Shown piece by piece: positions 1 to 8,546 of a stretch of DNA of 64,000 bases (its first letter is position 1; every line of letters starts with the position of its first letter). The notes beneath the pieces were generated by a model. The model did not search any database and was not told where the DNA came from. It saw only the letters and a list, made by a program, of their open reading frames with translations. A program made the position numbers and the translations under genes. Origin of the DNA: FEN-1139 sp964396375 (GTDB lineage: Bacteria; Myxococcota_A; Polyangia; Polyangiales; Polyangiaceae); contig CAYNEY010000033.1 of NCBI GenBank assembly GCA_964396375.1, positions 1 through 64,000 on the forward strand, in the 5' to 3' direction.

Positions 1-1
1 C

Positions 2-1279
2 GCAGGAGTTGGCGGTGCAGGCTGTGACGGTGGCGACTACTATGTCGCGGTGGACGGCAATGATGCGAACCCAGGTACCATGGCTCTGCCGTTCGCCACG
101 CTGCAGAAGGCCATCGACGCTGCAGGTCCTGGAGATCTCGTGTACGTTCGCGGCGGCACCTACCCAATCGTGCGGAGAGCCACGGCATCTGCCGGCGTGT
201 TCTTCTCGAAGAGTGGTACCTCGGATACTGATCGCATTCGGTACTTTGCCTGCCCCGGAGAGGTTCCGGTCTTCGACTTCGCCAACCTGGAGCTTCAGCC
301 CGATCCCAACTATACCACAGGCTTCGTGGTTGACGGTGCGTGGCTTCATCTCAAGGGGTTTGAGGTCAAGAACATGCCGATGAACACCCGCTCCAATACG
401 GCTGTGGGTGTGGGAGGCAATGCACATCACGACATCTTCGAATTGATGAATATCCACCACAACAACGGTTCAGGGATGTTCATCAACGGTACTGCGGGCG
501 GACACCAGATCATCAACTGTGATTCGCACGACAACTACGATCCTCGCTCGCACCAAGGTGATGGGCAGAATGCGGATGGCTTCGGCGTGCATTACCAAGA
601 CAGCGGTGACGTGACAGTCTTCAGTGGGTGCCGCGCGTGGTGGAACTCCGATGATGGGTGGGACTTCATCTCCCAGGAGGTACCCGTCCTGGTGACGAAC
701 AGCTGGGCGTACGGCAATGGCTACACGAACTCCGGTCAGTCCGTTCCTCCCGACGGAAACGGGAACGGATTCAAGATCGGCAGCAGCAAGACCGGCATTC
801 GCCACACCGTCACCAACTGCGCCGCGTGGGGTAACCGCGCTAGTGGCTTCTACGCCAATCACTCAGCCGGCGGCAACGACTGGTTCAACAACACTTCCTA
901 CGACAACGGCACCCAATTCAACATGCTCGCGAGCAGCTGGGACGCCGAAGGCAATCGGACCGACGGGGTAGTTCTGACTGGGGAGAAGGTGCACCGCATC
1001 GTCAACTGCATAAGCTTTCCCCTGGACAACACGAACATGCAAGGCGTAGACGAGCGTTTCAACACCTGGAACCTGGGGTTGACTCCTGCCAGTGGCGACT
1101 TCATGAGCCTCGACGACACAGGGGCGCTTGGGCCGCGCAAGGCTGACGGGGGCCTGCCGGACATCGACTTTCTCAAGCTTCGCGATGGCAGCGCGATGAT
1201 CGACAAAGGATCTGACGTGGGCCTCGCCTACTCTGGAAGCGCACCCGATCTCGGCGCCTACGAGCACACTGGTCGATGA
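2..1279 (+). CDS. Pectate lyase, PL9-like parallel beta-helix (5' end missing)
   Basis: Secreted polysaccharide lyase that would cut polygalacturonate by beta-elimination. The frame is open to the left edge, so signal peptide and start lie outside; the visible part (about 425 aa) begins in a Gly-rich stretch and then enters a right-handed beta-helix. The PL9 calcium-site aspartates appear in NADGF and in NSDDGWDF, and the likely catalytic lysine in GNGFKIG. The protein ends LGAYEHTGR, a common beta-helix lyase ending. With the CE8-like gene at 5253-7001 and the PL1 gene at 59206-60843 it suggests pectin use. The family call rests on these motifs; substrate specificity is inferred. Confidence 0.85.
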   Translation, partial: AGVGGAGCDGGDYYVAVDGNDANPGTMALPFATLQKAIDAAGPGDLVYVRGGTYPIVRRATASAGVFFSKSGTSDTDRIRYFACPGEVPVFDFANLELQPDPNYTTGFVVDGAWLHLKGFEVKNMPMNTRSNTAVGVGGNAHHDIFELMNIHHNNGSGMFINGTAGGHQIINCDSHDNYDPRSHQGDGQNADGFGVHYQDSGDVTVFSGCRAWWNSDDGWDFISQEVPVLVTNSWAYGNGYTNSGQSVPPDGNGNGFKIGSSKTGIRHTVTNCAAWGNRASGFYANHSAGGNDWFNNTSYDNGTQFNMLASSWDAEGNRTDGVVLTGEKVHRIVNCISFPLDNTNMQGVDERFNTWNLGLTPASGDFMSLDDTGALGPRKADGGLPDIDFLKLRDGSAMIDKGSDVGLAYSGSAPDLGAYEHTGR

Positions 1280-1553
1280 GTCTTGCGCAGGACCAAGCGC
1301 CATCCCCAAGCTTACACTTGGTTACGAGGTGGGGTACGTTTCACCCACACCCGTCGACACTCGTCGAGTGCAAAAAGCGTGTCCCCTTGCAGGTGGGTTC
1401 TTGCCTCCAGTCGGGTGATCACCGCGTACCAGCGAGATCCTTCCGCTAGAACCCTTAGCAATAACGAGAACCTTGGGCGTGATTGGGGGCTGTGCGCAAG
1501 AAAAGCGAAGGCTTTCGTATCGACGGCGGTGAGTTTCCGTTAGTGTGGCCGCC

Positions 1554-3179
1554 ATGGCAAAGCGACTCACCGTCCGCTCCGTCGGGTGTCTTCTTCTGTT
1601 GACCGCCGCCTTCGGTTGTTCCGAGTCCGGCAACGCCGCCCAGGCTTACAGCACTCTTATGCTGTGTGTGGCCGGCAAAGGAGCTACGGCTGGGCCCGCC
1701 GAGCGCCTGCAGGCCCTCCGTCTCCTTCTGCTCAGCTACCCCAACAACACTGACGGCAAGCCCGAGAGCTGGCCTGGCCATTGCGCTAGCCACGCCAATC
1801 TGCTCTACAAGAGCCTAGACGGTTCTGGGGAACAGGCTCCTCTCAAGCGCAGTATGCAGAGCAAGCTCGGCTGTTCTGAAGAAAAGCCTGCCTGCGTGAT
1901 CAACCACGAGACAGCGCTGATCGTGGTCGGAGAGATGGCCGACGCCGCGAAGGTGGCGGGCCTTCAGGTTACGGAGATACCTGGGCTGAAACTGCCCGAG
2001 CCCACGGTGAGTCCGAAGCTTACCCTGGCCGATTGGCAGCCACTCCACAAGGACGCCGCTGGTTTGGTGGGGCCTGAGATGGCCGCTGATGGACACGTCT
2101 ATTTCCTTCAGAAGACGAAGGGTGAGCGCACGCGTCCTCTTGGCTGCACGGTTACGGCGACGGAGGGGCTCATCTGCACGCCGAGCAGCGACAAGATCCC
2201 GCCGCTTCCTGCCCAGAGTGTCTCCTTGGTGACGGACGACAAGGAGCTGATCACGACTGGGCTCACGGAGGAGGGGCTCGCCGGCTTCGACATCAAGACC
2301 GGCAACAGCGTTATCGTGAAGGGCATGCCCAACAATCTGTTGCGGGATGGTGTGGCGGTGGAACGTGGGGAGGCCGACCAGGGTTATGTGGCCATCCCCC
2401 TTGGTCAGGGCAAAGCACAAAAACCCATCGAGCTGAAATCGAAGGTCGCCATCGAACAACCGCGCAGCCTGGGTCAGCAGGTGGTGTGGCTCGAGCGGGG
2501 AGAGCCAAGTCGCCTGGTGGTGAAGGCGAAGAAGGGTCAGCGCCTCGTGGACGAAGCCTCGCTCGAGGGAAAATTCCTGGGCACTCTGCGGGTCTGCAGA
2601 AGTGGCGGCACCACCACCGTGTTCACCTACGGTGAGCCGAGCGGTCAGCGCGGTGCCAAGCCGACCGCCGGCAGTGACAAGACTCAGCTCACCGCCACCT
2701 TCCGAACCGACGGCAAATGGTCGAAGCCAACGGAGATCGAGCTGCCCTTCCGGCGTGCGATTGAGTCGGGGATAGTGTGTCGGGAAAAATCTGCCAGTTT
2801 GACCTGGGCCGAGACCAAAGAGAGCGAGGTGGTGATAGGTCAGGTGGTGTGCACCGCCGAGGGGTGTAAGATCGAATCCTCGACCCTCTCCAACATCGAC
2901 AGCCGCTGGTGGTGGTCAGTGGGACCAGTGGGCGACAAGGTTCTGGTGATGTGGCGCTCCGGGCTCGGCGAGGCCAGGATGCGCCTCGGCACCCTCGGGC
3001 AGCTTGCCACCACGCCGGATGTGGTGCTCTTCGATGACGAGGTCCACGGAGGCCCCAAGGTAGGAGAGGCAGCCATCGCCTTCATGCCGGAGATGGCGCT
3101 CGTGTTCTTCAAGCAAGCTCCCCCCTCCCTGCTCGGGATCAGCTCGGACGGCACCGCGAAGCTCCTCGTTGCCAAGTAG
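1554..3179 (+). CDS. Hypothetical lipoprotein
   Basis: A 541-aa protein I cannot assign to a family. The N-terminus has a basic start, a hydrophobic stretch and a Cys in AAFGC, so it is probably a lipoprotein; a short Cys-containing segment follows. The rest is rich in short beta-strand-like segments (for example VYFLQKTKG and LVVKAKKGQ), which could form a beta-propeller-like fold. The ATG at 1554 is preferred over an in-frame GTG at 1545 because the signal peptide then has normal length. It stands alone between a lyase gene and a convergent gene. Confidence 0.7.
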   Translation: MAKRLTVRSVGCLLLLTAAFGCSESGNAAQAYSTLMLCVAGKGATAGPAERLQALRLLLLSYPNNTDGKPESWPGHCASHANLLYKSLDGSGEQAPLKRSMQSKLGCSEEKPACVINHETALIVVGEMADAAKVAGLQVTEIPGLKLPEPTVSPKLTLADWQPLHKDAAGLVGPEMAADGHVYFLQKTKGERTRPLGCTVTATEGLICTPSSDKIPPLPAQSVSLVTDDKELITTGLTEEGLAGFDIKTGNSVIVKGMPNNLLRDGVAVERGEADQGYVAIPLGQGKAQKPIELKSKVAIEQPRSLGQQVVWLERGEPSRLVVKAKKGQRLVDEASLEGKFLGTLRVCRSGGTTTVFTYGEPSGQRGAKPTAGSDKTQLTATFRTDGKWSKPTEIELPFRRAIESGIVCREKSASLTWAETKESEVVIGQVVCTAEGCKIESSTLSNIDSRWWWSVGPVGDKVLVMWRSGLGEARMRLGTLGQLATTPDVVLFDDEVHGGPKVGEAAIAFMPEMALVFFKQAPPSLLGISSDGTAKLLVAK

Positions 3180-3301
3180 GCGTCAGCACGCCGGCGCGGG
3201 GGCGCAGATGGAAACCACCTTGGTCCATGTGGGCCTTCAGGACTACGCCGCCTGTTGACCACCCGCAGCAAAGGTACCAGAGGAGTCGAAGGGCTATCGA
3301 A

Positions 3302-5038
3302 CTACTCGATGTTCACGATGACCCGCTGGTAGTGGGTAAGGGGAGGCGTCCCATTGTCCTCGACCTCAAGAATGATGTGGATCTGCGTGCCGGATTCGTT
3401 CGGGGCGACGAAACTCGCACCGGTTTGGGCATCGGGGTTGGTGAGCGACACCCGTGCACCAACGCTGTCCGCCTCATGGTAATGCCACCACCTGAAGGTG
3501 AGCGAGTCTCCATCCGGATCCAGGGTTTCTGAGGCGTCCAGGTACACCGTCTCCCCAGGCGAAACCGTGAGGGCCGTTCCCCCAGCCACTCTCGCGATGG
3601 GGTTGTGGTTGGCACGCGAGAAGTCCGAGGTCGTGCCCCAGTCCATGCGCGCGGCCCAATCGTTCTGGGCCGCGATGGACCAGCGATAGATCGCCGCCCA
3701 CTTGTCGGGCTCCTCGTTTCCCGCGTCGACCATGTGGTTGCCGGATTCGACCTCGGCTCTCCCTCCCCAACCTCCCCAGGTGTAGTTGAGGTGTGAGCGG
3801 AGGCCGTTGCCAATCAGCGGGAGAAATGACGGAGTGTCGCCTTCACTGGTGTACGATTGTGGATAGTAGGCCCCGAGAGGGCCATGATTGGTCTTCACGT
3901 TCTCGTTCAACCACGCGTCATCGAAGTACTCCTGCACATCTTGCGGGTTCTTGCTGTCACGCCCACGCTTTCCATCAACGCTGTCATAGCTGTACGTTCC
4001 CGCCCAGGTGGCTGCCGTGTAGATCGCCACCTCCGGCATGTTCTCGATGATCCAGACATATCCACCGTCCTGCGCCTTGTCCGTCAAGTTGTAGGTGATG
4101 CCGTAGACCCGAAGCCGCGCGGCCGCCTCAGCGAACCGTCCCGGATGGTCCTGCTTGAGCCTCCAGAGAGCGAAGGCGACGGTGTTCGCGCCACCCCAGC
4201 AGGGAACGTGAACTGGGCGTGGATCGTCGTCGAGCAGCGTGGCAATGATGAGGTCAGAGCCGGCGGTGTCCTGGGTTTCCATGTCCGGAGGGGATCTCTG
4301 GAGATCAGCCTCGGTCTCGTTGCCTACCGTGATGACACTTTCCAGATAACTCGCCGAAGGAAAGGCTGGGTTATGGACCCGGAGGTTATCTAGGATCTCT
4401 GCGTAGTACACGAGCGCTTCCTCGAGCCAGCCATCGCGGCTGTGGCCAGTCTTCTGGAAGATCGAGTTGTTCTGTACGAACCCGACCACGTCGTAGTCTG
4501 ATGCGTACATCAGGAATCGGACCATGCTGCTGCGGTCGTCCACCTCACCGTCCGTACTGGCGATGACGCGTGGCTTCTCGGTGGCTCCGGTTGTGCCGCC
4601 CGTCGCGGTTGTGCCGCCAACACCTGTGGCGCCGCCCGTCGCGGTTGTGCCGCCAACACCTGTGGCGCCGCCCGTCGCGGTTGTGCCGCCAACACNNNNN
4701 NNNNNNNNNNNNNNNNNNNNNNNNNNNNNNNNNNNNNNNNNNNNNNNNNNNNNNNNNNNNNNNNNNNNNNNNNNNNNNNNNNNNNNNNNNNNNNNTGTGG
4801 CGCCGCCCGTCGCGGTTGTGCCGCCAACACTTGTGGCGCCGCCCGTCGCGGTCACGCCGCCAAGGCTTGGTACGCCAGCGGCTGCGGTCGCACCGCCAGT
4901 GCCTGGTGCTGTCCCACCTGTTCCGCTGTCGTCGGTGTGCTTCCCCTCGTCGACTGAATCGTTGCAGGCGGCAAACAAGAACAGGCTGAGCGCTGCGACG
5001 ACAGAAACGCGGCCAGAAACGAGACCGGAGTGATGCAT
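3302..5038 (-). CDS. DUF1593 nucleoside-hydrolase-like lipoprotein (contains assembly gap)
   Basis: Secreted protein of the DUF1593 (Sde182-like) family: a nucleoside-hydrolase-like domain followed by a beta-sandwich. The domain opens with VIASTDGEVDD, matching the family's STD...DD metal-binding segment, and the C-terminal part carries the typical LDPDGDSLTFRWW segment. The start at 5038 gives a signal peptide ending FAAC (lipobox); the open frame upstream to 5236 does not look coding. Between lipobox and enzyme lies a linker of 12-residue repeats (VGGTTATGGATG) interrupted by 100 N, so the true length is unknown. In family members the domain is linked to plant cell-wall polysaccharides; the substrate here is unknown. 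Confidence 0.8.
   Translation of the reverse strand: MHHSGLVSGRVSVVAALSLFLFAACNDSVDEGKHTDDSGTGGTAPGTGGATAAAGVPSLGGVTATGGATSVGGTTATGGATXXXXXXXXXXXXXXXXXXXXXXXXXXXXXXXXXXVGGTTATGGATGVGGTTATGGATGVGGTTATGGTTGATEKPRVIASTDGEVDDRSSMVRFLMYASDYDVVGFVQNNSIFQKTGHSRDGWLEEALVYYAEILDNLRVHNPAFPSASYLESVITVGNETEADLQRSPPDMETQDTAGSDLIIATLLDDDPRPVHVPCWGGANTVAFALWRLKQDHPGRFAEAAARLRVYGITYNLTDKAQDGGYVWIIENMPEVAIYTAATWAGTYSYDSVDGKRGRDSKNPQDVQEYFDDAWLNENVKTNHGPLGAYYPQSYTSEGDTPSFLPLIGNGLRSHLNYTWGGWGGRAEVESGNHMVDAGNEEPDKWAAIYRWSIAAQNDWAARMDWGTTSDFSRANHNPIARVAGGTALTVSPGETVYLDASETLDPDGDSLTFRWWHYHEADSVGARVSLTNPDAQTGASFVAPNESGTQIHIILEVEDNGTPPLTHYQRVIVNIE
4591..4862 (-). repeat. 36-bp tandem repeat coding for a VGGTTATGGATG linker
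   Basis: In-frame 36-bp units code for a Gly/Thr/Ala linker in the DUF1593 lipoprotein. At least two nearly perfect copies lie left of the N run and one to two right of it, with drift toward the lipobox side. The assembly broke inside this repeat, so the copy number is unknown. Confidence 0.9.
4696..4795. other. Assembly gap (100 N)
   Basis: Exactly 100 N, the usual placeholder for a gap of unknown size, inside the 36-bp repeat. The reading frame happens to be the same on both sides. Confidence 0.99.
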
Positions 5039-5252
5039 GACGGTTACGACCTTGGGGGTTCGAACGCTCTTCGGAGAGCTTTGGCTGACAATCCGGCAAG
5101 GCAGTCGCCTGCCGTACGGACCATCCAATGAGTACGGACCCGGCGCCGAGTGGGTAGGTCGATGGTCGAAGTCGACGAAGCCCGTCCCCGTGCCAGCGTC
5201 GGCTGTCCGAGTCCCCGTCAGCACCCCCAACCACAAACCACGAGGCTCCGAG

Positions 5253-7001
5253 CTACGGGGACCAGCCTAGCCAATTCTGGGCGGAACTCAGCGCAACGAG
5301 CTCAGGGCTGTCGGCGGTCAGGCGGGTCCCGTTGAACTCCACCGGAGTTCCGGTTCTGAGATCCGTGTTGTTGTACTCGTACCACTCGTTTCCATCAGGT
5401 CTCTTCCAACCCTGGATGTGATCGTCGATCTCGCAGTTCACGTAGGCTATCCTCCCCGGCTCTCGACCGTCATGGTACTGAGCGAGATAGGTGCTGGCGA
5501 CGGCGTCCGTGTCCTTGGTTACCCTGCAGTTGACCAGGGCAAACCCCTTGGTACTCCGAGCGACGACGAAGGCATGTCCGGAGGTCCTTGATGAAAGCTC
5601 GCAACCGTCGCAAAAGAAAGCTCCCGTACCCCAGAGAGGGTCCGTGCTGCCGGAGATCTTCCCTCCTTGCATGCATACCGAGGGGCTATCCACCCTCAGG
5701 GTGTCTTGATGGCTCCTCAGGTGAACATTTCTCAGAAGGACCCGCTCGCTATCGCTGGTCACATACAGCGCTTCTGCCTGCTGCCCACTTCCATCCTTGA
5801 GGTAGGTGTTGAAGATGGTGAGGTTCTCGAATGTGACATCCGTTCCGGAGAGCTCGATACCCTCGCGGTCATCGTTCATGGTTGCGCTGTTCTTGTGGCA
5901 GAATATCGAGCGTTCCATGCCTTCACCCAAGAAGTGGACTCTGCTGTCGCTCATCCTGATGATACCGGGATATACCCCGCTCTTCACCGTGATGAGCCGG
6001 GGCGTCGACGCATCGTCAGGGAGCGCTTTCAGCACTCCCTCCACCGAGCAGTAGTCACCGCCACCATCGGCAGCCAGAGTGTAGGTGTCAGAGACGGTCG
6101 GAGCCTGTTCTCTCACGGTGAAGCTCCAGTTGTCCGATTGCTGCACAGAGAAGCTGGTCCCCGAAGAATCCGTGATCAATCCCTCGTCGATGGTCACGTA
6201 GTAGGTCTTGCCGTAGTCCAAAGGACTCTTGGGGTGGAAGACCACGGTGTTGTAGACCACGTCCAGTACTTCTGAAGAGAAGGTTCTTCCACCAGATGAG
6301 CGCGGTGCCAAATCACTGAAGTAAAGACCGTCTTGGAGATGGGAGGTTACGCTATCGAACACTTCACCCGATGCCTCATGGATTCGGATCGTGCCACCAC
6401 TTTGGATCACCGGAGCGCGGTTGAACTGAATACTCACCGACGGGTCGGCACAGGTGCTGGTTCTCCCCTTGGATGGGAAGAATGCGATGGGGGTCAGAGG
6501 CGCCGACGGGTCAACGTCACTTGTTCCCCCCGTTCCGAAAGAACCACCGGCTTCTGTGGCGCCGCCCACGCCGGGTGAGCCACCGTTCCCCAGAATGCCC
6601 CCAGTGGCGAGAGTGCCACCATCCCCAAGAGAGCCACCAGCTGCTGGAACGCCGCCCATGCCAACGACCCCGCCGTTTCCTGGTGCACCGCCGATGCCAA
6701 GAGCGCCCCCTGTTGCTTCGACGCCGCCGGTGGCGAGAGAGCCACCAGCTGCTGGAACGCCGCCCATGCCAACGACCCCGCCGTTTCCTGGTGCACCGCC
6801 GATGCCAGGAGCGCCACCGGTTGCCCCTGAGCCCCCCGCGCTGAGCCCCCCACTACTGGATGAAGCGCCAGAGCTACTGGTGGCGGACGACCCGCCGAGC
6901 GCATGGCTCTCGGCCGTCGGATCCGAGGCAGCACAGGCCACGGTAATACCCAGCGTGAAGCCGCAGACGCCGAGCATTTTGCGCCGTTCGGTATAAGTCA
7001 T
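5253..7001 (-). CDS. Divergent pectinesterase (CE8) lipoprotein with Ig-like domain
   Basis: A 582-aa secreted protein: signal peptide ending TVAC, about 140 residues of Gly-rich linker, a bacterial Ig-like (Big_5/SbsA-like) domain starting near PLTPIAFFPSKG, then a pectin methylesterase beta-helix. CE8 landmarks visible are QAEAL (oxyanion Gln), SHQDTL (Gln and catalytic Asp) and STDPLWG (aligned with DFIFG, so the second Asp is kept). The usual LGRPW segment, which carries the substrate-binding Arg, reads YLAQYHDG instead. The start at 7001 fits the signal peptide; the frame runs upstream to 7097 without coding character. The family is clear, but activity on pectin is less certain because of the altered Arg segment. 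Confidence 0.82.
   Translation of the reverse strand: MTYTERRKMLGVCGFTLGITVACAASDPTAESHALGGSSATSSSGASSSSGGLSAGGSGATGGAPGIGGAPGNGGVVGMGGVPAAGGSLATGGVEATGGALGIGGAPGNGGVVGMGGVPAAGGSLGDGGTLATGGILGNGGSPGVGGATEAGGSFGTGGTSDVDPSAPLTPIAFFPSKGRTSTCADPSVSIQFNRAPVIQSGGTIRIHEASGEVFDSVTSHLQDGLYFSDLAPRSSGGRTFSSEVLDVVYNTVVFHPKSPLDYGKTYYVTIDEGLITDSSGTSFSVQQSDNWSFTVREQAPTVSDTYTLAADGGGDYCSVEGVLKALPDDASTPRLITVKSGVYPGIIRMSDSRVHFLGEGMERSIFCHKNSATMNDDREGIELSGTDVTFENLTIFNTYLKDGSGQQAEALYVTSDSERVLLRNVHLRSHQDTLRVDSPSVCMQGGKISGSTDPLWGTGAFFCDGCELSSRTSGHAFVVARSTKGFALVNCRVTKDTDAVASTYLAQYHDGREPGRIAYVNCEIDDHIQGWKRPDGNEWYEYNNTDLRTGTPVEFNGTRLTADSPELVALSSAQNWLGWSP
6629..6815 (-). repeat. 108-bp direct repeat in the pectinesterase linker
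   Basis: The 71 bases at 6629-6699 are repeated exactly at 6737-6807, an offset of 108 bp (36 codons), and similarity continues a few bases further with one mismatch. The units code for Gly-rich peptide with GGAPGNGG, VGMGGVP and AAGGS segments. This looks like a recent in-frame duplication. Confidence 0.85.
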
Positions 7002-7097
7002 GGTTCTCGTGCGGTTCCTCGTTAGACGGTGGGATGGCGACGGGGCGAGAGCGTGAACTCCCCACGTGCAATGCCGGCAGGAATCGAAATCCATCAC

Positions 7098-7778
7098 GCC
7101 GATAAGAACATTTCTCCTCGATTCCCTCGAATGGCACCCGCCCTCCGGCCAAGGGCAAGTGCTCAGTGCTGACTACGCGACACGAAGTATCGAGGTCGAT
7201 TGTTTCGAGCTGCTGTTGGTACTGCGTCCAGCGGTTGCAGGTGTTCATGTGATAGGCCTGCCGCGTCAGGGCGGCACGTAGGTCGTCCATCGTGCGGCGA
7301 GCACCGCAGCGTGACATCTCGGCGATGCGAAGACCGAAGGCCAGGGGGTGTGGTGGGAAGGCCCCAAACTACGAAGCCGTAGCCCCGTTTGTCGCGCAGA
7401 TCTTCGAGCACGTTATTGCCCTCGCCGCTGGCGGCGCGGCTGAAGGTTTCGTAGGCGAGCTGAGGTCGCATTCTGGAGGGGCGGGGTCGGTGGCGGTGAC
7501 GGCGACGGACACTGCCACCGGCACTCGCATGGGCACCTCACGGTCGTGGCTGCAGCGCGATGCGTGGACCGCAGCCATGAGGTGGCGCACCATGCTCAAT
7601 CAATCGTTCGGCGCCAAGCTCACCTAGGTGAACGCACCGAGTCTGACGCACGTGCAGCAGAAGAAGAGCTGATTCGTTGGTGCACGAAACACCCTCTGCC
7701 GACAGCCGTTCATGCGCAGCGTCGGCATCCAGAACGGGGGCAGCTTGGGCTGACTCTCGAGAATGCCTCTCGAGCTTC
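7098..7778. other. Stretch without a convincing gene; possible decayed minus-strand ORF
   Basis: About 680 bp between the pectinesterase and ferritin-like genes. Minus-strand pieces near 7120-7317 (contains MDDLRAALTRQAYHMNTCN) and 7330-7471 (contains LAYETFSRAASGEGNN) look mildly protein-like but lie in different frames and match no family I recognise. No tRNA or clear terminator was seen. Confidence 0.4.
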
Positions 7779-8294
7779 CTATTTTGACCCACGCGATGCC
7801 ATGAGCTCCAGATCCTCGCGTAGGCTCTGGAGATCCTCCTCGTGCTCGACTTCTTGCTCCAAAATGGTGAGCGCCATGTTGTACGTCACCATGTCGCGGT
7901 CGCGGGTGGTGTCCATCAGGTTCTTATAGACACTGATAGCGCACTGTTCACCGGCGATGTTCTGGTCGAGCAGCGTGATGACGTAGGGATCGGCGGGTGG
8001 GTCATAGGCGCAGGGGCTCTCCTTGAGCCACCCGTCGGGAGTGAGCACCGGGGTGCCACCGAGCTGAAGGATACGGTTCACGAGCAGCATGGCATGGTTG
8101 AGTTCTTCGGTGGCGTGCAGCGTGAGCTCTTGGGCCACCGCGTCCTTCATCGGTCCCTTGATGAGCTTGGCTCCGAGCCAGTACTGATAGTAGGCGAGCC
8201 ACTCACTGGCGTAGGCCTGGTTCAGGAGTGTGAGCAGGTGGTTGACATCAAGCCCAACGATTTCGCGTCCTCTGGTTCCCATGGGAAGAGCCAT
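7779..8294 (-). CDS. Ferritin-like (bacterioferritin/Dps-like) diiron protein
   Basis: A 171-aa four-helix-bundle protein, probably a cytoplasmic ferroxidase for iron storage or peroxide protection. Metal ligands are visible in each helix: Glu in ASEWLAYY, ExxH in EELNHAML, Glu in AGEQCAISV and ExxH in EVEHEEDL. The length fits bacterioferritin/Dps-like families. ATG 8294 is chosen because an AAAGG-type ribosome site lies about 12 nt upstream and because the frame further upstream (to 8486) is low-complexity and unlike the family. It is divergent from the lipoprotein gene at 8547. Assignment to a precise subfamily (Bfr, Dps-like) is uncertain. Confidence 0.85.
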   Translation of the reverse strand: MALPMGTRGREIVGLDVNHLLTLLNQAYASEWLAYYQYWLGAKLIKGPMKDAVAQELTLHATEELNHAMLLVNRILQLGGTPVLTPDGWLKESPCAYDPPADPYVITLLDQNIAGEQCAISVYKNLMDTTRDRDMVTYNMALTILEQEVEHEEDLQSLREDLELMASRGSK

Positions 8295-8546
8295 AGCTCT
8301 TCGCCTTTCTGACCGCCACTTCGCGCCACGGCTGAACGCGAAAGAAATGCGCGCTGCGGTCGCGCTGCCTGTCGCACTTCCCTGTGCCAGCATGTGCCAC
8401 GCTGGGGCGTTTTCGGTGGGTTTCAGTTTGTTCCAACGCTCCGCGAGCGCCGGTATTCTCGGCGTATTCAGCCAGACCGGGGCCATGAGGGACGATGGTT
8501 CGCAAATTGCTTCCTCGACGGCGAATCATTGCGAGGGAACATCACC

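Noticed and set aside
4591..4862. CRISPR array
   Set aside because: The repeats are contiguous, in frame and code for a linker; there are no spacers. The same holds for 48715-49030 and 59440-59880.
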